Shown here piece after piece: positions 46,950 through 55,527 of a DNA stretch of 64,000 bases; within the stretch, counting starts at the first letter, position 1; each line of letters begins with the position of its first letter. The stretch lies in the NCBI RefSeq assembly GCF_001905385.1, contig NZ_LIPF01000004.1:496001-560000 (forward strand), written 5' to 3'. This stretch comes from Streptomyces sp. CB02414. Its GTDB lineage: Bacteria > Actinomycetota > Actinomycetes > Streptomycetales > Streptomycetaceae. Position numbers and translations under genes: made by a program. Below the pieces are notes generated by a model, which was not told where the DNA came from, did no database searches, and saw nothing but the letters and a program-made list of their open reading frames with translations.

Positions 46950-47701
46950 GCTCGCTGCTCCTTACCGGTTCCGAAGGTGTCGCGCACGCGGTCGGCGACC
47001 CCGCTGAGGTTGGCTTCGAAGGTGAAGCCCTGCTCGAAGCGGTAGCTGCGGCGCACGTCGACCGGATCGATGCCGTTGATCGCGGCCTTGGCCAGGCGGA
47101 TCAGGTAGCCGTCCTTGGCGGCGATCTCACCGGCCAGTTCGAGCGCCGCCGCCCGCAGGCCCTCGCGCGGGACGACCCGCCACACCGAGCCGTGCCGGTG
47201 CAGTTCCTCGGCCGTCGCGGTGCGCGAGGTGTAGTACAGGGCCCGCATCAGGTGCTGCGGGACGAGCCGGGCCAGGTGCGTGGCCGCGCCGAGCGCTCCC
47301 CGGTCCAGCTCCGGCAGCCCGAAGGTGGCGTCGTCGCTCGCCACGATCGCGTCCGCGTTGCCCACCAGACCGATGCCGCCGCCCAGACAGAAGCCGTGCA
47401 CGGCGGCCACGACCGGCACCTCGCACTCGTAGACCGCGGCGAACGCCTCGAAGCAGCCCCGGTTGGCGCCGATCAGCGCCCCGTGCCCGTCCGCGCGCTG
47501 CATCTCCTTGATGTCCACGCCCGCGTTGAAGCCGCGGCCCTCGGCGGCGAGCACCACGCAGCGCACCTTCGGGTCGGCGCCGGCGGCGCGCACCGCCGCG
47601 GCGAGGTCGTACCAGCCCTGCGCGGGCAGGGCGTTGACCGGGGGGAAGTCCACGGTGACGACGGCCACGCCCTCTTCCGGGACGGAGGTGGAGACACCCA
47701 T
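46946..47701 (-). CDS. echA20: Ring-opening enoyl-CoA hydratase-fold hydrolase (EchA20-like)
   Basis: Crotonase-fold protein of 251 residues that, in Mycobacterium, opens the last steroid ring (ring D) of HIEC-CoA by hydrolysis. Seen: VDFPPVNALPAQGWYDL, GRGFNAGVDIKEMQRADGHGALIGANRGCFEAF, HGFCLGGGIGLVGNADAIVASDDATFGLPELDRGALGAATHLARL. It leads the ipd operon. The promoter carries both a KstR2 box and a 17-bp palindrome, the only such double promoter seen. Confidence 0.87.
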   Translation of the reverse strand: MGVSTSVPEEGVAVVTVDFPPVNALPAQGWYDLAAAVRAAGADPKVRCVVLAAEGRGFNAGVDIKEMQRADGHGALIGANRGCFEAFAAVYECEVPVVAAVHGFCLGGGIGLVGNADAIVASDDATFGLPELDRGALGAATHLARLVPQHLMRALYYTSRTATAEELHRHGSVWRVVPREGLRAAALELAGEIAAKDGYLIRLAKAAINGIDPVDVRRSYRFEQGFTFEANLSGVADRVRDTFGTGKEQRA

Positions 47702-47722
47702 GAGCAGATCAGCTACCTTTCC

Positions 47723-47736
47723 ACCAAACGTTTGTT
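47723..47736 (-). promoter_or_regulatory. KstR2-type operator of the echA20 operon
   Basis: Read toward echA20 it is AACAAACGTTTGGT; it fits AnCAAGnnCTTGnT with A/T replacing the G/C pair at both symmetric positions, so symmetry is kept. CCCTAACAA before it and GGT-N-GA after it repeat the flanks of the box at 40370. It lies where transcription should start, 22 bp before the ATG. Confidence 0.72.
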
Positions 47737-47743
47737 AGGGCTG

Positions 47744-47794
47744 AAGGTAGCAGCGATGCCCACGCCGGGGGAGTGCCGTGCCACTGAGCGGTAC
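47744..47794 (-). promoter_or_regulatory. echA20 promoter with 17-bp palindrome (site 9)
   Basis: Read toward echA20 the palindrome (47778-47794) is GTACCGCTCAGTGGCAC, and TACCTT (47749-47744) follows after 28 bp. The predicted start point then falls on the KstR2 box, a layout for activation plus repression. Confidence 0.6.
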
Positions 47795-47830
47795 GGCACC
47801 CGGCCCCGCCCCTTACGGAAGGAACCCGCC

Positions 47831-48751
47831 ATGACCTCACCGTCCGCCCTGTGCGCCGGCCGCGTCGTCGTCGTCACCGGCGCCGGCCGCGGCCTCGGCC
47901 GCGCCCATGCCCTCGCCTTCGCCGCCGAGGGCGCGAAGGTCGTCGTCAACGACCTCGGCGTCGGCCTCGACGGCTCCGGCTCGGGCGGCGGCCCCGCGCA
48001 GCAGGTGGTCGAGGAGATCCGCGCGGCGGGCGGCGAGGCCGTCGCGCACGTCGGGGACATCGCCACGGCGGACGGCGCGGCCTCGCTCGTCGCCACCGCG
48101 CTCGACTCCTTCGGCCGGCTCGACACCCTCGTCAACAACGCGGGGTTCCTGCGCGACCGGATGCTGGTGAACCTGGACGAGGACGACTGGGACGCGGTGC
48201 TGCGCGTCCACCTCAAGGGGCATTTCCTGCCGCTGAAGCACGCGGCGGCGCACTGGCGCGCCGAGGCCAAGGCGGGCCGGGTGCCCACCGCCCGCGTGGT
48301 CAACACCGCTTCCGGGGCGGGTCTGCTGGGCAGCGTCGGCCAGGGCAACTACTCCGCCGCCAAGGCCGGCATCGTGGGCCTGACCCTGGTCGCCGCCGCC
48401 GAAATGGGCCGGTACGGCGTCCAGGCCAACGCGATCGCCCCGGCCGCGCGCACCCGGATGACGGAGGAGACCTTCGCCCAGACCATGGCGGTGCCCGGTG
48501 AGGGCGCCTTCGACGCGATGGCCCCGGACAATGTCTCGCCGCTCGTCGTCTGGCTGGGCTCGGCGGCGTCCGCCGGAGTGACCGGCCGGGTCTTCGAGGC
48601 CGAGGCGGGCCGGATCACGGTGATGGAGGGCTGGCGCCCCGGCCCCACCGCGGACAAGGGCGCCCGCTGGAGCCCGGCCGAGGCGGGGGAGGCGGCGCTG
48701 AAGCTGCTGGCCGAGGCGGAGACGCCCCAGCCGGTGTACGGGGCACGCTGA
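47831..48751 (+). CDS. SDR-type hydroxyacyl-CoA/hydroxysteroid dehydrogenase (Rv3548c-like)
   Basis: A 306-residue long-form SDR: VVTGAGRGLGRAHALAFAAEGAKVVVNDLG, NNAGFLRDRMLVNLDEDDWDAVLRVHLKGHF, Ser in NTASGAG, YSAAKAG, and a 55-residue C-terminal tail. It is a paralogue of the SDR at 27701 with many identical blocks. ACGGAAGGAAC gives the ribosome site. It is divergent from echA20; site 9 points the other way and I see no clear promoter for this gene. Confidence 0.78.
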   Translation: MTSPSALCAGRVVVVTGAGRGLGRAHALAFAAEGAKVVVNDLGVGLDGSGSGGGPAQQVVEEIRAAGGEAVAHVGDIATADGAASLVATALDSFGRLDTLVNNAGFLRDRMLVNLDEDDWDAVLRVHLKGHFLPLKHAAAHWRAEAKAGRVPTARVVNTASGAGLLGSVGQGNYSAAKAGIVGLTLVAAAEMGRYGVQANAIAPAARTRMTEETFAQTMAVPGEGAFDAMAPDNVSPLVVWLGSAASAGVTGRVFEAEAGRITVMEGWRPGPTADKGARWSPAEAGEAALKLLAEAETPQPVYGAR

Positions 48752-48765
48752 CCCGCGCCGAACGA

Positions 48766-48788
48766 GGCGGTGACGACCCGTCACCGCC
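48766..48788. terminator. Hairpin between convergent genes
   Basis: A perfect 10-bp stem GGCGGTGACG/CGTCACCGCC with loop ACC, between stops at 48751 and 48808. Confidence 0.75.
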
Positions 48789-48807
48789 CCGGTCCGGCGG
48801 TCTGCCG

Positions 48808-49305
48808 TCAGCCGCCCGCCGGTTCGCCGCGCACTCCGCCGGCCAGCAGGGCCGGCGACTCCGGACGGCCGTCCAGGATCCGGTTCGTGCGCGTCACCAC
48901 CTGCCACCCGGTGCCGCAGGCCGCGCGGCGCAGCCGCCAGTGGTTCGCGGTGGCCCGGCGCACCACGTACCGGCCGGCCTCGTGCACCACCATCAGCGAG
49001 TGGCACACCGCGATCGCCTCGTCGCCGTCGACCGTGATGTGCGGCGGCCCCACGACGTGCGCACAGCCCTGCCGGATCCACCCCTGGTGAGCTGCGGACC
49101 GCACCATCTCGCGGACCTGCTCCCGGCCCGCGAGGAACAACTCGTCGATGTCGTAGACCCCGTCGAGGGCCCACAGCGCGGCGACACCGTCCGCGTCACC
49201 GCCGTCCACCAGCGGCCCGTAGGACGCCATCATCCTGGCGATGTCCCGCTCGTCCTCCAGGCGCCGCAGCCGTGCCTCGACGGCGGCCAGCCGGTCCCCG
49301 CTCAT
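48808..49305 (-). CDS. SnoaL-like (NTF2-fold) protein
   Basis: A 165-residue protein: an N-terminal helix VEARLRRLEDERDIARMMASYGPLVDGGDADGVAALWALDGVYDID and a barrel with HVVGPPHITVDGDEAIAVCHSLMVV and WRLRRAACGTGWQVVTRTNRILDG. This is the SnoaL_4/ring-hydroxylating-dioxygenase-beta-like fold, the superfamily that also includes ketosteroid isomerases and dehydratases. ATG 49305 overlaps the stop of the upstream oxidoreductase by 4 bp. A hydratase or isomerase role on a steroid is possible; nothing proves it. Confidence 0.75.
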   Translation of the reverse strand: MSGDRLAAVEARLRRLEDERDIARMMASYGPLVDGGDADGVAALWALDGVYDIDELFLAGREQVREMVRSAAHQGWIRQGCAHVVGPPHITVDGDEAIAVCHSLMVVHEAGRYVVRRATANHWRLRRAACGTGWQVVTRTNRILDGRPESPALLAGGVRGEPAGG

Positions 49306-50177
49306 ACCCGGACCTCCCCGGCCGGCCCGACACCGGCGAGCTTGGCGAGCGCCTCCAGCTGCTCGGCATAGTGGCTCGCGGACTCGGCGGCCAACGACAC
49401 GCCGGCCAGCGTGGCCCCCGCCCCGGACACCTTCCGCAGCGTCGCCGCCGTACCGTCCGGGTCCCCGCCCGGATCGAGCGGGCGGCCCGCACTCAGCACC
49501 ACCTCGAAGCCCTCCGGCAGCTCCACCGCACCGAGCATCTCGCGCAGCCGGTCCAGCCCCAGCCCGAACGGCACCCACCCGTCGCCGTGGGCCACCGCCC
49601 GGCGCAGCGAACGCGGGGTACGGCCGCCGATCCACAGCGGCACCCTCTCCTGCACGGCGTGCGGCTCCACCACGAAGCCCTCGTAGCCGAAGTGCTCACC
49701 GCGGTAGGCGGGTTCGCGGCGGGACAGCGAGGACCGCAGCGCCGCGAGCGCGTCGTCGGCGAGGGCGCCCCGTCCCTCGAAGGCCGCGCCCAGCAGCCGG
49801 AACTCCTCCTCCAGACTGCCCACGCCGAGCCCCAGGAGGAGCCGTCCGCCCGATATCCGGTCCAGCGTCCCGTAGCGCTTGGCCACCGCCAGCGGGTGGT
49901 GGTAGCCGAGGACCAGGACCTGGGTGGCGAACCGGATACGGCGGGTGCGGGCGGCGAGGTAACCGAAGGTGGCGAGCGGATCCCAGTAGGTGCCACCGCG
50001 CTGTTCGGCCACGTCCGCGGGCACGGCGACATGTTCCGAGCAGGTCAGATGGTGGAAGCCGAGCCGGTCGGCGACCTCGGCGACCGCCCCCAGCTCCTCG
50101 ATCCCGGCGGTGCGCTCCCACGGGGAATGGGCGCCGGGCACGGCAGTGACGACGGGACTGGTGATGCCGATCCGCAT
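49302..50177 (-). CDS. LLM-class (F420-dependent type) oxidoreductase
   Basis: 291-residue luciferase-like TIM-barrel protein: MRIGITSPVV, HHLTCSEHVAVPAD, YLAARTRRIRFATQVLVLGYHHPLAVAKRYGTLDRISGGRLLLGLGVGSLEEEF and PLWIGGRTPRSLRRAVAHGDGWVPF. ATG 50177 follows GAGAGG; earlier in-frame starts reach into the divergent promoter. F420 rather than FMN use is suggested by the family, not by a decisive residue. Mycobacterium steroid clusters also contain such a gene (Rv3520c). Confidence 0.78.
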   Translation of the reverse strand: MRIGITSPVVTAVPGAHSPWERTAGIEELGAVAEVADRLGFHHLTCSEHVAVPADVAEQRGGTYWDPLATFGYLAARTRRIRFATQVLVLGYHHPLAVAKRYGTLDRISGGRLLLGLGVGSLEEEFRLLGAAFEGRGALADDALAALRSSLSRREPAYRGEHFGYEGFVVEPHAVQERVPLWIGGRTPRSLRRAVAHGDGWVPFGLGLDRLREMLGAVELPEGFEVVLSAGRPLDPGGDPDGTAATLRKVSGAGATLAGVSLAAESASHYAEQLEALAKLAGVGPAGEVRV

Positions 50178-50258
50178 GAGGGCACCTCTCTCGGAACAGG
50201 ACGTCAGGGGGCGGGTCAGGGCCATCAAGTCACCGGCCCCCGCCCGGCGCGGGCCCGG

Positions 50259-50275
50259 GTCCCACTGAACGGAAC
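50259..50275. promoter_or_regulatory. 17-bp palindrome (site 10), LLM oxidoreductase/TetR divergent promoter
   Basis: GTCCCACTGAACGGAAC on the plus strand; on the minus strand GTTCCGTTCAGTGGGAC, which fits the oriented consensus better and points to the oxidoreductase gene. No good -10 is visible at the usual distance in either direction. Confidence 0.5.
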
Positions 50276-50334
50276 GCCCGCACCGGGCCCGTACCGCGCG
50301 CGAGACCATCGGCGGCCGACGGAAGGACACCCCC

Positions 50335-50952
50335 GTGCCCCGGACGACCGGCGACAGAATCCCCGCGCATCCGAACTCCGCCGCACAGCACCGCCGTTAC
50401 GCCCGCATCCTGCGGGTCGCGGCGCGCCTCGGTGCCCGGCACGGCCTCGAACGGATGCAGATGCACGACGTCGCCAGGGAGTCCGGCGTCGCGATCGCCA
50501 CCCTGTACCGCTACTTCCCGTCCAAGACCCACCTGTTCGCCGCGGTCATGCGCGCCCAGGTGCTGCGCCTCGCCGCCGACACCCCGCCGCCCGCGCCGGG
50601 CACCGGACCGGTGGACGCCGTGACGGACCTGCTCACCGGCGCGAGCCGGCAGCTGTTCGGACAGCCCAGGCTGGCGCTCGCGATGATGCAGGCCAACAAC
50701 GCGGCGCTCGCCGTCGGCGGCGGACCGTCCCGGGGCACGGACGAGATCCTCGCCGACCTGGTGCTGCGCACCGCGGGAGTGAGCGATCCCGGGGAGCGGG
50801 ACCGCCGGGTGGTCCGCATCCTGGAGCAGGCCTGGTACGGACTGCTCACCACCGTCCTCTACGAACGCTCCTCGCCCGAGGCGGCCCAGGACGGCATCCG
50901 GCTGGCCTGCCGCCTGCTGCTCGGCCCGGTCTTCGAGGACCGCCGGGAGTGA
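50335..50952 (+). CDS. TetR-family regulator, paralogue of the one at 28685
   Basis: 205 residues starting at GTG: HTH ARHGLERMQMHDVARESGVAIATLYRYFPSKTHLFAAVMRAQVLRLA near residues 35-80, a helical ligand domain, and a C-terminal AQDGIRLACRLLLGPV shared in style with the other copy (DLRMACRLLLAPE). The recognition helix is nearly the same as in the 28685 protein, so both may bind similar DNA. It is divergent from the LLM oxidoreductase across site 10. Confidence 0.82.
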   Translation: MPRTTGDRIPAHPNSAAQHRRYARILRVAARLGARHGLERMQMHDVARESGVAIATLYRYFPSKTHLFAAVMRAQVLRLAADTPPPAPGTGPVDAVTDLLTGASRQLFGQPRLALAMMQANNAALAVGGGPSRGTDEILADLVLRTAGVSDPGERDRRVVRILEQAWYGLLTTVLYERSSPEAAQDGIRLACRLLLGPVFEDRRE

Positions 50953-50976
50953 CACCCCCCTCAGAAGGCCGGGGCC

Positions 50977-51028
50977 CGTCCGGTCACCGGGACCGCACCC
51001 GGCCCCCGCCCCCGCACGCGGCTACGGT
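50977..51028 (+). promoter_or_regulatory. SDR promoter with 17-bp palindrome (site 11)
   Basis: CGTCCGGTCACCGGGAC at 50977-50993, 29 bp, then TACGGT at 51023-51028, 37 bp before the ATG of the 3-alpha-HSD-like gene. Confidence 0.6.
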
Positions 51029-51065
51029 GCGCCGAGATCACCGGCCGCAGACCGAGGAGTACCCC

Positions 51066-51842
51066 ATGCCACGCAACGTCGTCGTCACCGGATCCGGCTC
51101 GGGAATCGGCGCCGCCCTCACCGCCATGCTCCGCGCCCGCGGCGACCGCGTCATCGGCGTCGACCTGCGCGGGGCCGACATCGAGGCCGACCTGTCCACC
51201 CCGGACGGCCGGGCCGCGGCCGCCGAGGGTGCCGTCGCGGCGGCCGGCGGCGCGGTGGACGCGGTCGTCACCTGCGCCGGCACCTCGGTGCCGGGGCCGG
51301 CGATGGTCACGGTGAACTACTTCGGCACCACCGAGTTCGTGACCGCCCTGCGTCCGGCCCTCGCCGCCTCCCCGCAGCCGCGGGCCGTCCTCATCGGCTC
51401 CATCTCCGGCACCCAGCCCCACGACGGCGACGTGGTCGCCGCCTGCCTCGCCGCCGACGAGCCCGCCGCCCTGGCCCACGCCGACCGGGCCGTCGCCGAC
51501 GGACGCGCACGGCAGCTGTATCCGTCCTCCAAGGCGGCGCTCGCCCAGTGGGCGCGGCGCACCGCCGTCACCGACGGCTGGGCCGGCGCCGGCATCCCCC
51601 TGAACGTGGTGGCACCCGGCATCGTCCTCACCCCGATGAGCGCGGGCATCTTCGACGACCCGAAGATGAAGAAGGTCATGGACGAGGCGGTGCCCATGCC
51701 GCTCAACGGCTACCTCCAGCCAGAGGACGTGGCCCGCACCGTGCTCTTCCTCGCCGCCGAGGACAACAGCCACATCACCGGTCAGGTGCTCTACGTCGAC
51801 GGCGGCGCCGAGACGGTGCTGCGCGGACCCGAGGACTTCTGA
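51066..51842 (+). CDS. 3-alpha-hydroxysteroid dehydrogenase/carbonyl reductase-like SDR
   Basis: A 258-residue SDR with TGSGSGIGAALTAMLRARGDRVIGVDLRGADIEADLSTPDGR, TCAGTS, VNYFGTTEFVTALRPAL, Ser in IGSISGTQ, YPSSKAALAQWAR and YVDGGAETVLRGPEDF. The short NAD-binding opening, the ADLST strand, the VNYFG helix and the long insert before Tyr resemble the Comamonas 3-alpha-HSD/carbonyl reductase, which oxidises 3-alpha-hydroxyls of bile acids and androsterone. The steroid assignment is by resemblance and context. Confidence 0.72.
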   Translation: MPRNVVVTGSGSGIGAALTAMLRARGDRVIGVDLRGADIEADLSTPDGRAAAAEGAVAAAGGAVDAVVTCAGTSVPGPAMVTVNYFGTTEFVTALRPALAASPQPRAVLIGSISGTQPHDGDVVAACLAADEPAALAHADRAVADGRARQLYPSSKAALAQWARRTAVTDGWAGAGIPLNVVAPGIVLTPMSAGIFDDPKMKKVMDEAVPMPLNGYLQPEDVARTVLFLAAEDNSHITGQVLYVDGGAETVLRGPEDF

Positions 51843-51886
51843 GCCACAGCGCCACAGCTCCGGCGTTCCTCGGCGTTCCTCACCAC

Positions 51887-51921
51887 GGTGCCCCCGGCCG
51901 CACACCGCGACCGGGGGCACC
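51887..51921. terminator. Hairpin between convergent genes
   Basis: Perfect 11-bp stem GGTGCCCCCGG/CCGGGGGCACC with a 13-nt loop, between stops at 51842 and 51934. Confidence 0.8.
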
Positions 51922-51933
51922 CTCACACCCGGG

Positions 51934-53577
51934 TCAGACCCGCACCGCGCGCCGGACGACCTTCCCCGTCGCGTTCCGCGGCAGCGCGTCGGTGGTCAGC
52001 CGCCAGTGCTTCGGCACCTTGAAGTAGGCCAGCGCGCCCGCCGCGTACTCCCGCAGCTCCTCCTGAGTGACGGCCGCCCCGGGCCGGAGCACCACGACGG
52101 CGGCCACCTCCTGCCCGAGGTCGGGATGCGGCACACCCATCACCAGGCACTCCCTGACGGCCGGGTGTTCAGTCAGGACCGTCTCGATCTCCGCCGGATA
52201 GACGTTCTCACCGCCCCGGATGATGAGGTCCGAACGGCGCGTGCTGAGGTACAGCCGGCCCTCCCGCAGACAACCCAGGTCCCCGGTGCGCAGCCAGCGG
52301 TCCGCGTCGAAGGCGTTCGCGGTGGCCTCGGGATCACGCCAGTAGCCCCGCATGTTGTACATGCTGCGCGCCCACACCTCGCCCTCCTCGCCCTCGCCGA
52401 GGACCTCCCCGCCCGGCCCCCGGATCTCCAGCCGCACCCCGGTGACGGGCCGGCCCAGCGTGCCCGGCGCCACCGCCAGCTCCTGCGGGCTCGCCGCGGC
52501 CACCGCCGTACAGGACTCGGTCAGCCCGTAGCTGTCCACCAGCGAGTTCTTCGCGAACGGCAGCTCCTTGCGCAGCCGCTCCTTGAACTCCGTCGACGAC
52601 GGCGCCGAGGCCAGGGCGAACGCCGTCAGCGACGACGTGTCGTACCGGTCGGCACCGCCGTGCTCCAGCAGCCGGTGCGCCATCGTCGGCACCGCGCCCC
52701 AGTTGGTGACGCGTTCCCGCTCGACCATGCCCAGGACCGCGTCGGCGTCGAAGGCGCCCTGGTGCAGCGCGATCCGGCTGCCCGTGGCCAGCCGCGGCAC
52801 GGCCAGATTGTGCAGGCTCGCGATGTGGAACAGTGGCAGAGTGAGCAGGTAGACCCGGTCCTCGGGCGCCAGCGGGTCGCCGTACTCCCGCAGCAGGGCG
52901 TCGTTGAGACGGTGGTACTCCACGACGGCCAGCAGGTTGCGGTGGGTGTGCACGGCCCCCTTGGGACGCCCCGAGGTGCCGGAGGTGTACAGGATCACCG
53001 CCGGATCGTCCTCGGCGACGTCGGCGGACGGCAGCGGCGCGTCCGCGTGCGCGGTGAGGAAACGGCGGACGTCGTCCTCCAGCCACAGCACCGGCACCGG
53101 GCAGCCACTGAGCTTCGCCACCTGCTTCGCGTCGGCCACCACCAGCGCGGGCTCCGCGTTCTCCAGGCCGTACCCCGTCTCCCGCGCGGACCACCAGGCG
53201 TTGAAGCCGACCGCCACCGCGCCCAGCGACACCGTCGCCCAGAACGTCTGGATCCACTCCGGGGAGTTGGCGGCCGCGATGGCGACCCGGTCGCCCCGCG
53301 AGATCCCGTACTCCTCACTGAGCACCCGCGCCAGCGACGACACCCGGGCGGCGTGCTCGGCGAAGGTGAGGCGCTCGCGCGCGGTGACGACGTAGGTGCG
53401 GTCGCCGTACGCGACGGAGGCGTGCAGTACCTCGTGCAGGGCCCGCTGCCGGTGGGCGAAGACCGGCAGCCGGGTGCCCAGCACGTCGTCGTCGATGAGC
53501 TCGAACCGCCCGCCCGGAGCCGTGAGCCGGCCGGCTCGGTCGCGGGCGGCGGAGCGGTGGTCCGTGTCGCTGGGCAT
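51934..53577 (-). CDS. AMP-forming acyl-CoA synthetase
   Basis: 547 residues with [21 protein letters not shown] near residue 200, [63 protein letters not shown] and the catalytic Lys in [11 protein letters not shown]. It is the third CoA ligase of the window and not obviously FadD3 or FadD17. ATG 53577 follows AGGAGTCCCCCG. Divergent from an ABC importer, with one palindrome for each direction, it may activate the carboxylate of the imported substrate. Confidence 0.8.
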   Translation of the reverse strand: MPSDTDHRSAARDRAGRLTAPGGRFELIDDDVLGTRLPVFAHRQRALHEVLHASVAYGDRTYVVTARERLTFAEHAARVSSLARVLSEEYGISRGDRVAIAAANSPEWIQTFWATVSLGAVAVGFNAWWSARETGYGLENAEPALVVADAKQVAKLSGCPVPVLWLEDDVRRFLTAHADAPLPSADVAEDDPAVILYTSGTSGRPKGAVHTHRNLLAVVEYHRLNDALLREYGDPLAPEDRVYLLTLPLFHIASLHNLAVPRLATGSRIALHQGAFDADAVLGMVERERVTNWGAVPTMAHRLLEHGGADRYDTSSLTAFALASAPSSTEFKERLRKELPFAKNSLVDSYGLTESCTAVAAASPQELAVAPGTLGRPVTGVRLEIRGPGGEVLGEGEEGEVWARSMYNMRGYWRDPEATANAFDADRWLRTGDLGCLREGRLYLSTRRSDLIIRGGENVYPAEIETVLTEHPAVRECLVMGVPHPDLGQEVAAVVVLRPGAAVTQEELREYAAGALAYFKVPKHWRLTTDALPRNATGKVVRRAVRV

Positions 53578-53628
53578 CGGGGGACTCCTGGTGCGTCGGG
53601 AACTCCACTGGTGATCGCGGTCGGGGCC

Positions 53629-53679
53629 AGTGTCGGCCGGGGAGCGGACGCGTTCCCGGCCGGTTCCGGTCACCGGGAC
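53629..53679 (-). promoter_or_regulatory. CoA ligase promoter with 17-bp palindrome (site 12)
   Basis: Read toward the ligase the palindrome (53663-53679) is GTCCCGGTGACCGGAAC. The hexamer 28 bp on, GACACT (53634-53629), is only a weak -10. Confidence 0.5.
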
Positions 53680-53744
53680 ACCGTGCCACGACGCCTGCGC
53701 GGCGAGAACCACCGGGCCGCACCGACGGGCCGCGCAACGCCGGG

Positions 53745-53796
53745 CTCCCGGTGAGTGGGATGCGTCACGTCGGCCGGATTTCGCCCGCCGTAGCGT
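53745..53796 (+). promoter_or_regulatory. ABC importer operon promoter with 17-bp palindrome (site 13)
   Basis: CTCCCGGTGAGTGGGAT at 53745-53761, 29 bp, then TAGCGT at 53791-53796. The start codon of the binding protein is about 60 bp further on. This places the importer operon under the same control as the steroid genes. Confidence 0.6.
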
Positions 53797-53858
53797 CCCC
53801 CCACCCGATCCGGCCCCGGTTCGTCTCCGCTCCCGCCACCGGACACCTGGAGGACACC

Positions 53859-55469
53859 ATGAAGCGAGCACCACGGGCGCGAGCCCGACTGGCCGCGGCC
53901 CTGGCCGCCGCGGCGCTGCTCACCTCCGCATGCGCCTCGCCCGACGACGCCGGCAGCGGCGAACAGAAGTCCGAACGCGGCCGCTACACCTTCGGCAAGG
54001 TCGGCAAGCAGCCCGGCGGGAGCGAGCCGGTCCGCGGCGGAACCCTGCACTTCGCCGACTACGCCGAGGCCCGCAGCCTCAGCCCCGCCGCGACCTACGC
54101 CACCGGTGCCTCCGGCGGCTCCGCGCTCGCCGCCGTCTACGACGTGCTGATGCGCTACGACACCGCCGCCAAGAAGTACGAACCGTGGCTGGCCGAATCG
54201 CTGCGGTCCACCGACGACGCCAAGACGTGGACGCTCAAGCTCCGCGACGGCGTCGAGTTCTCCGACGGCACCCCGCTGGACGCCGACGCCGTCGTCGGCA
54301 GCATCGAGTGGTACCAGGAGAACAGGGGCGCCGACACGGCCCTGCTCGCGCCCAACCTCGCGAAGATGGAGGCCACCGACGACTCCACCGTCGTCTTTAC
54401 CCTCCGCAACTCCTGGGCCACCTTCCCCGCGATGCTCGCCCAGGCACCCGGCATGATCGTCGCGCCCGCCGCGTACGCCGGCAAGACGTTCGAGCCGATC
54501 GGCGCCGGACCGTTCACCCTGGGCACGTACGCGCCGCAGGAGGAGATGGTCCTCAAGGCGAACAAGAACTACTGGAAGGGCGAGCCGTACCTCGACGCCC
54601 TGCGCTTCACCTGGCCGCAGGCCGACCGCGCCAAGCTGGAGGCACTGAACGACGGCACGGCCGACGTGGTGTACATGCGCAGCCCGGACGTCGTCGACGA
54701 CGCCGTGAAGGAAGGCCACCCCGGTGAGCTGACCCTCACCGGGCTCGGCAACATGGTCGTCATCAACACCCGCGAGGGCCGGCCCGGCGCCGACCTGCGC
54801 GTCCGCAAGGCCATGGCCCTGGCCCTCGACCCGGCCCTCGACACCGAACGCGCCTACGGCGGCAAGGGCCTGCCCGGCCAGGAGATCTTCCCGCCCGAAT
54901 CGCGCTGGCACTCCGAGGTGAAGCCGATCGGCGTCGACCTCGACCGGGCCAGGAAACTGCTGGCCGAGGCCAAGAAGGACGGCTACGACGGCACCATCAC
55001 CTACATGGACGGCACCGACCCCGTCTCCCGGGCCAAGGCCGTCGTCACCAAGGCGATGCTGGAACGGGTCGGCTTCAAGGTCGAACTCGACATGGTCTCC
55101 TCCATCGCCGACCGGACCGCGAAGACCTACGTCGAGCACGACTTCGACATCAGCCGCGGCGCGGCCAGCGTCTCCGAGAGCGACCCCTACCACCGCCTGC
55201 AGAGCGTCCTGAACTCCAAGAGCTACGGCAACCCCGGCGGCTACGCCAACCCCGACATGGACCGCCTCCTCGTCGAGTTGCAGGGCGCGCAGGGCGAGGC
55301 GGAGACCCAGCGGGTCCTCGACGACATCCAGAAGCTCTTCAACGAGGACGTCCCGCTCGTCAACCTCGGCGCCAGCGCCGCGTTCACCGCCTGGGGCGAG
55401 AACGTGCACGGCATCGTGCCGACCGACGAGTACATGGCCCTCTTCGGCGAGGCCTGGATCGGCAAGTGA
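53859..55469 (+). CDS. ABC transporter substrate-binding lipoprotein, family 5
   Basis: A 536-residue extracellular solute-binding protein: Arg-rich N-terminus, hydrophobic stretch [11 protein letters not shown] and lipobox LTSAC, so it is anchored by lipidated Cys. The mature part has [44 protein letters not shown] and [25 protein letters not shown], typical of the oligopeptide/nickel family. ATG 53859 follows GGAGGACACC; a longer start at 53751 would add a non-signal leader. It heads a six-gene transporter-enzyme operon. Family 5 proteins also bind bile salts and other amphipathic ligands; the ligand here is unknown. Confidence 0.88.
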   Translation: MKRAPRARARLAAALAAAALLTSACASPDDAGSGEQKSERGRYTFGKVGKQPGGSEPVRGGTLHFADYAEARSLSPAATYATGASGGSALAAVYDVLMRYDTAAKKYEPWLAESLRSTDDAKTWTLKLRDGVEFSDGTPLDADAVVGSIEWYQENRGADTALLAPNLAKMEATDDSTVVFTLRNSWATFPAMLAQAPGMIVAPAAYAGKTFEPIGAGPFTLGTYAPQEEMVLKANKNYWKGEPYLDALRFTWPQADRAKLEALNDGTADVVYMRSPDVVDDAVKEGHPGELTLTGLGNMVVINTREGRPGADLRVRKAMALALDPALDTERAYGGKGLPGQEIFPPESRWHSEVKPIGVDLDRARKLLAEAKKDGYDGTITYMDGTDPVSRAKAVVTKAMLERVGFKVELDMVSSIADRTAKTYVEHDFDISRGAASVSESDPYHRLQSVLNSKSYGNPGGYANPDMDRLLVELQGAQGEAETQRVLDDIQKLFNEDVPLVNLGASAAFTAWGENVHGIVPTDEYMALFGEAWIGK

Positions 55470-55527
55470 AGCCCGCCGCCCTCGCCGCCGTCGGCCCGGC
55501 GGCACCGGGCAGATCTGGAGGAGAACC

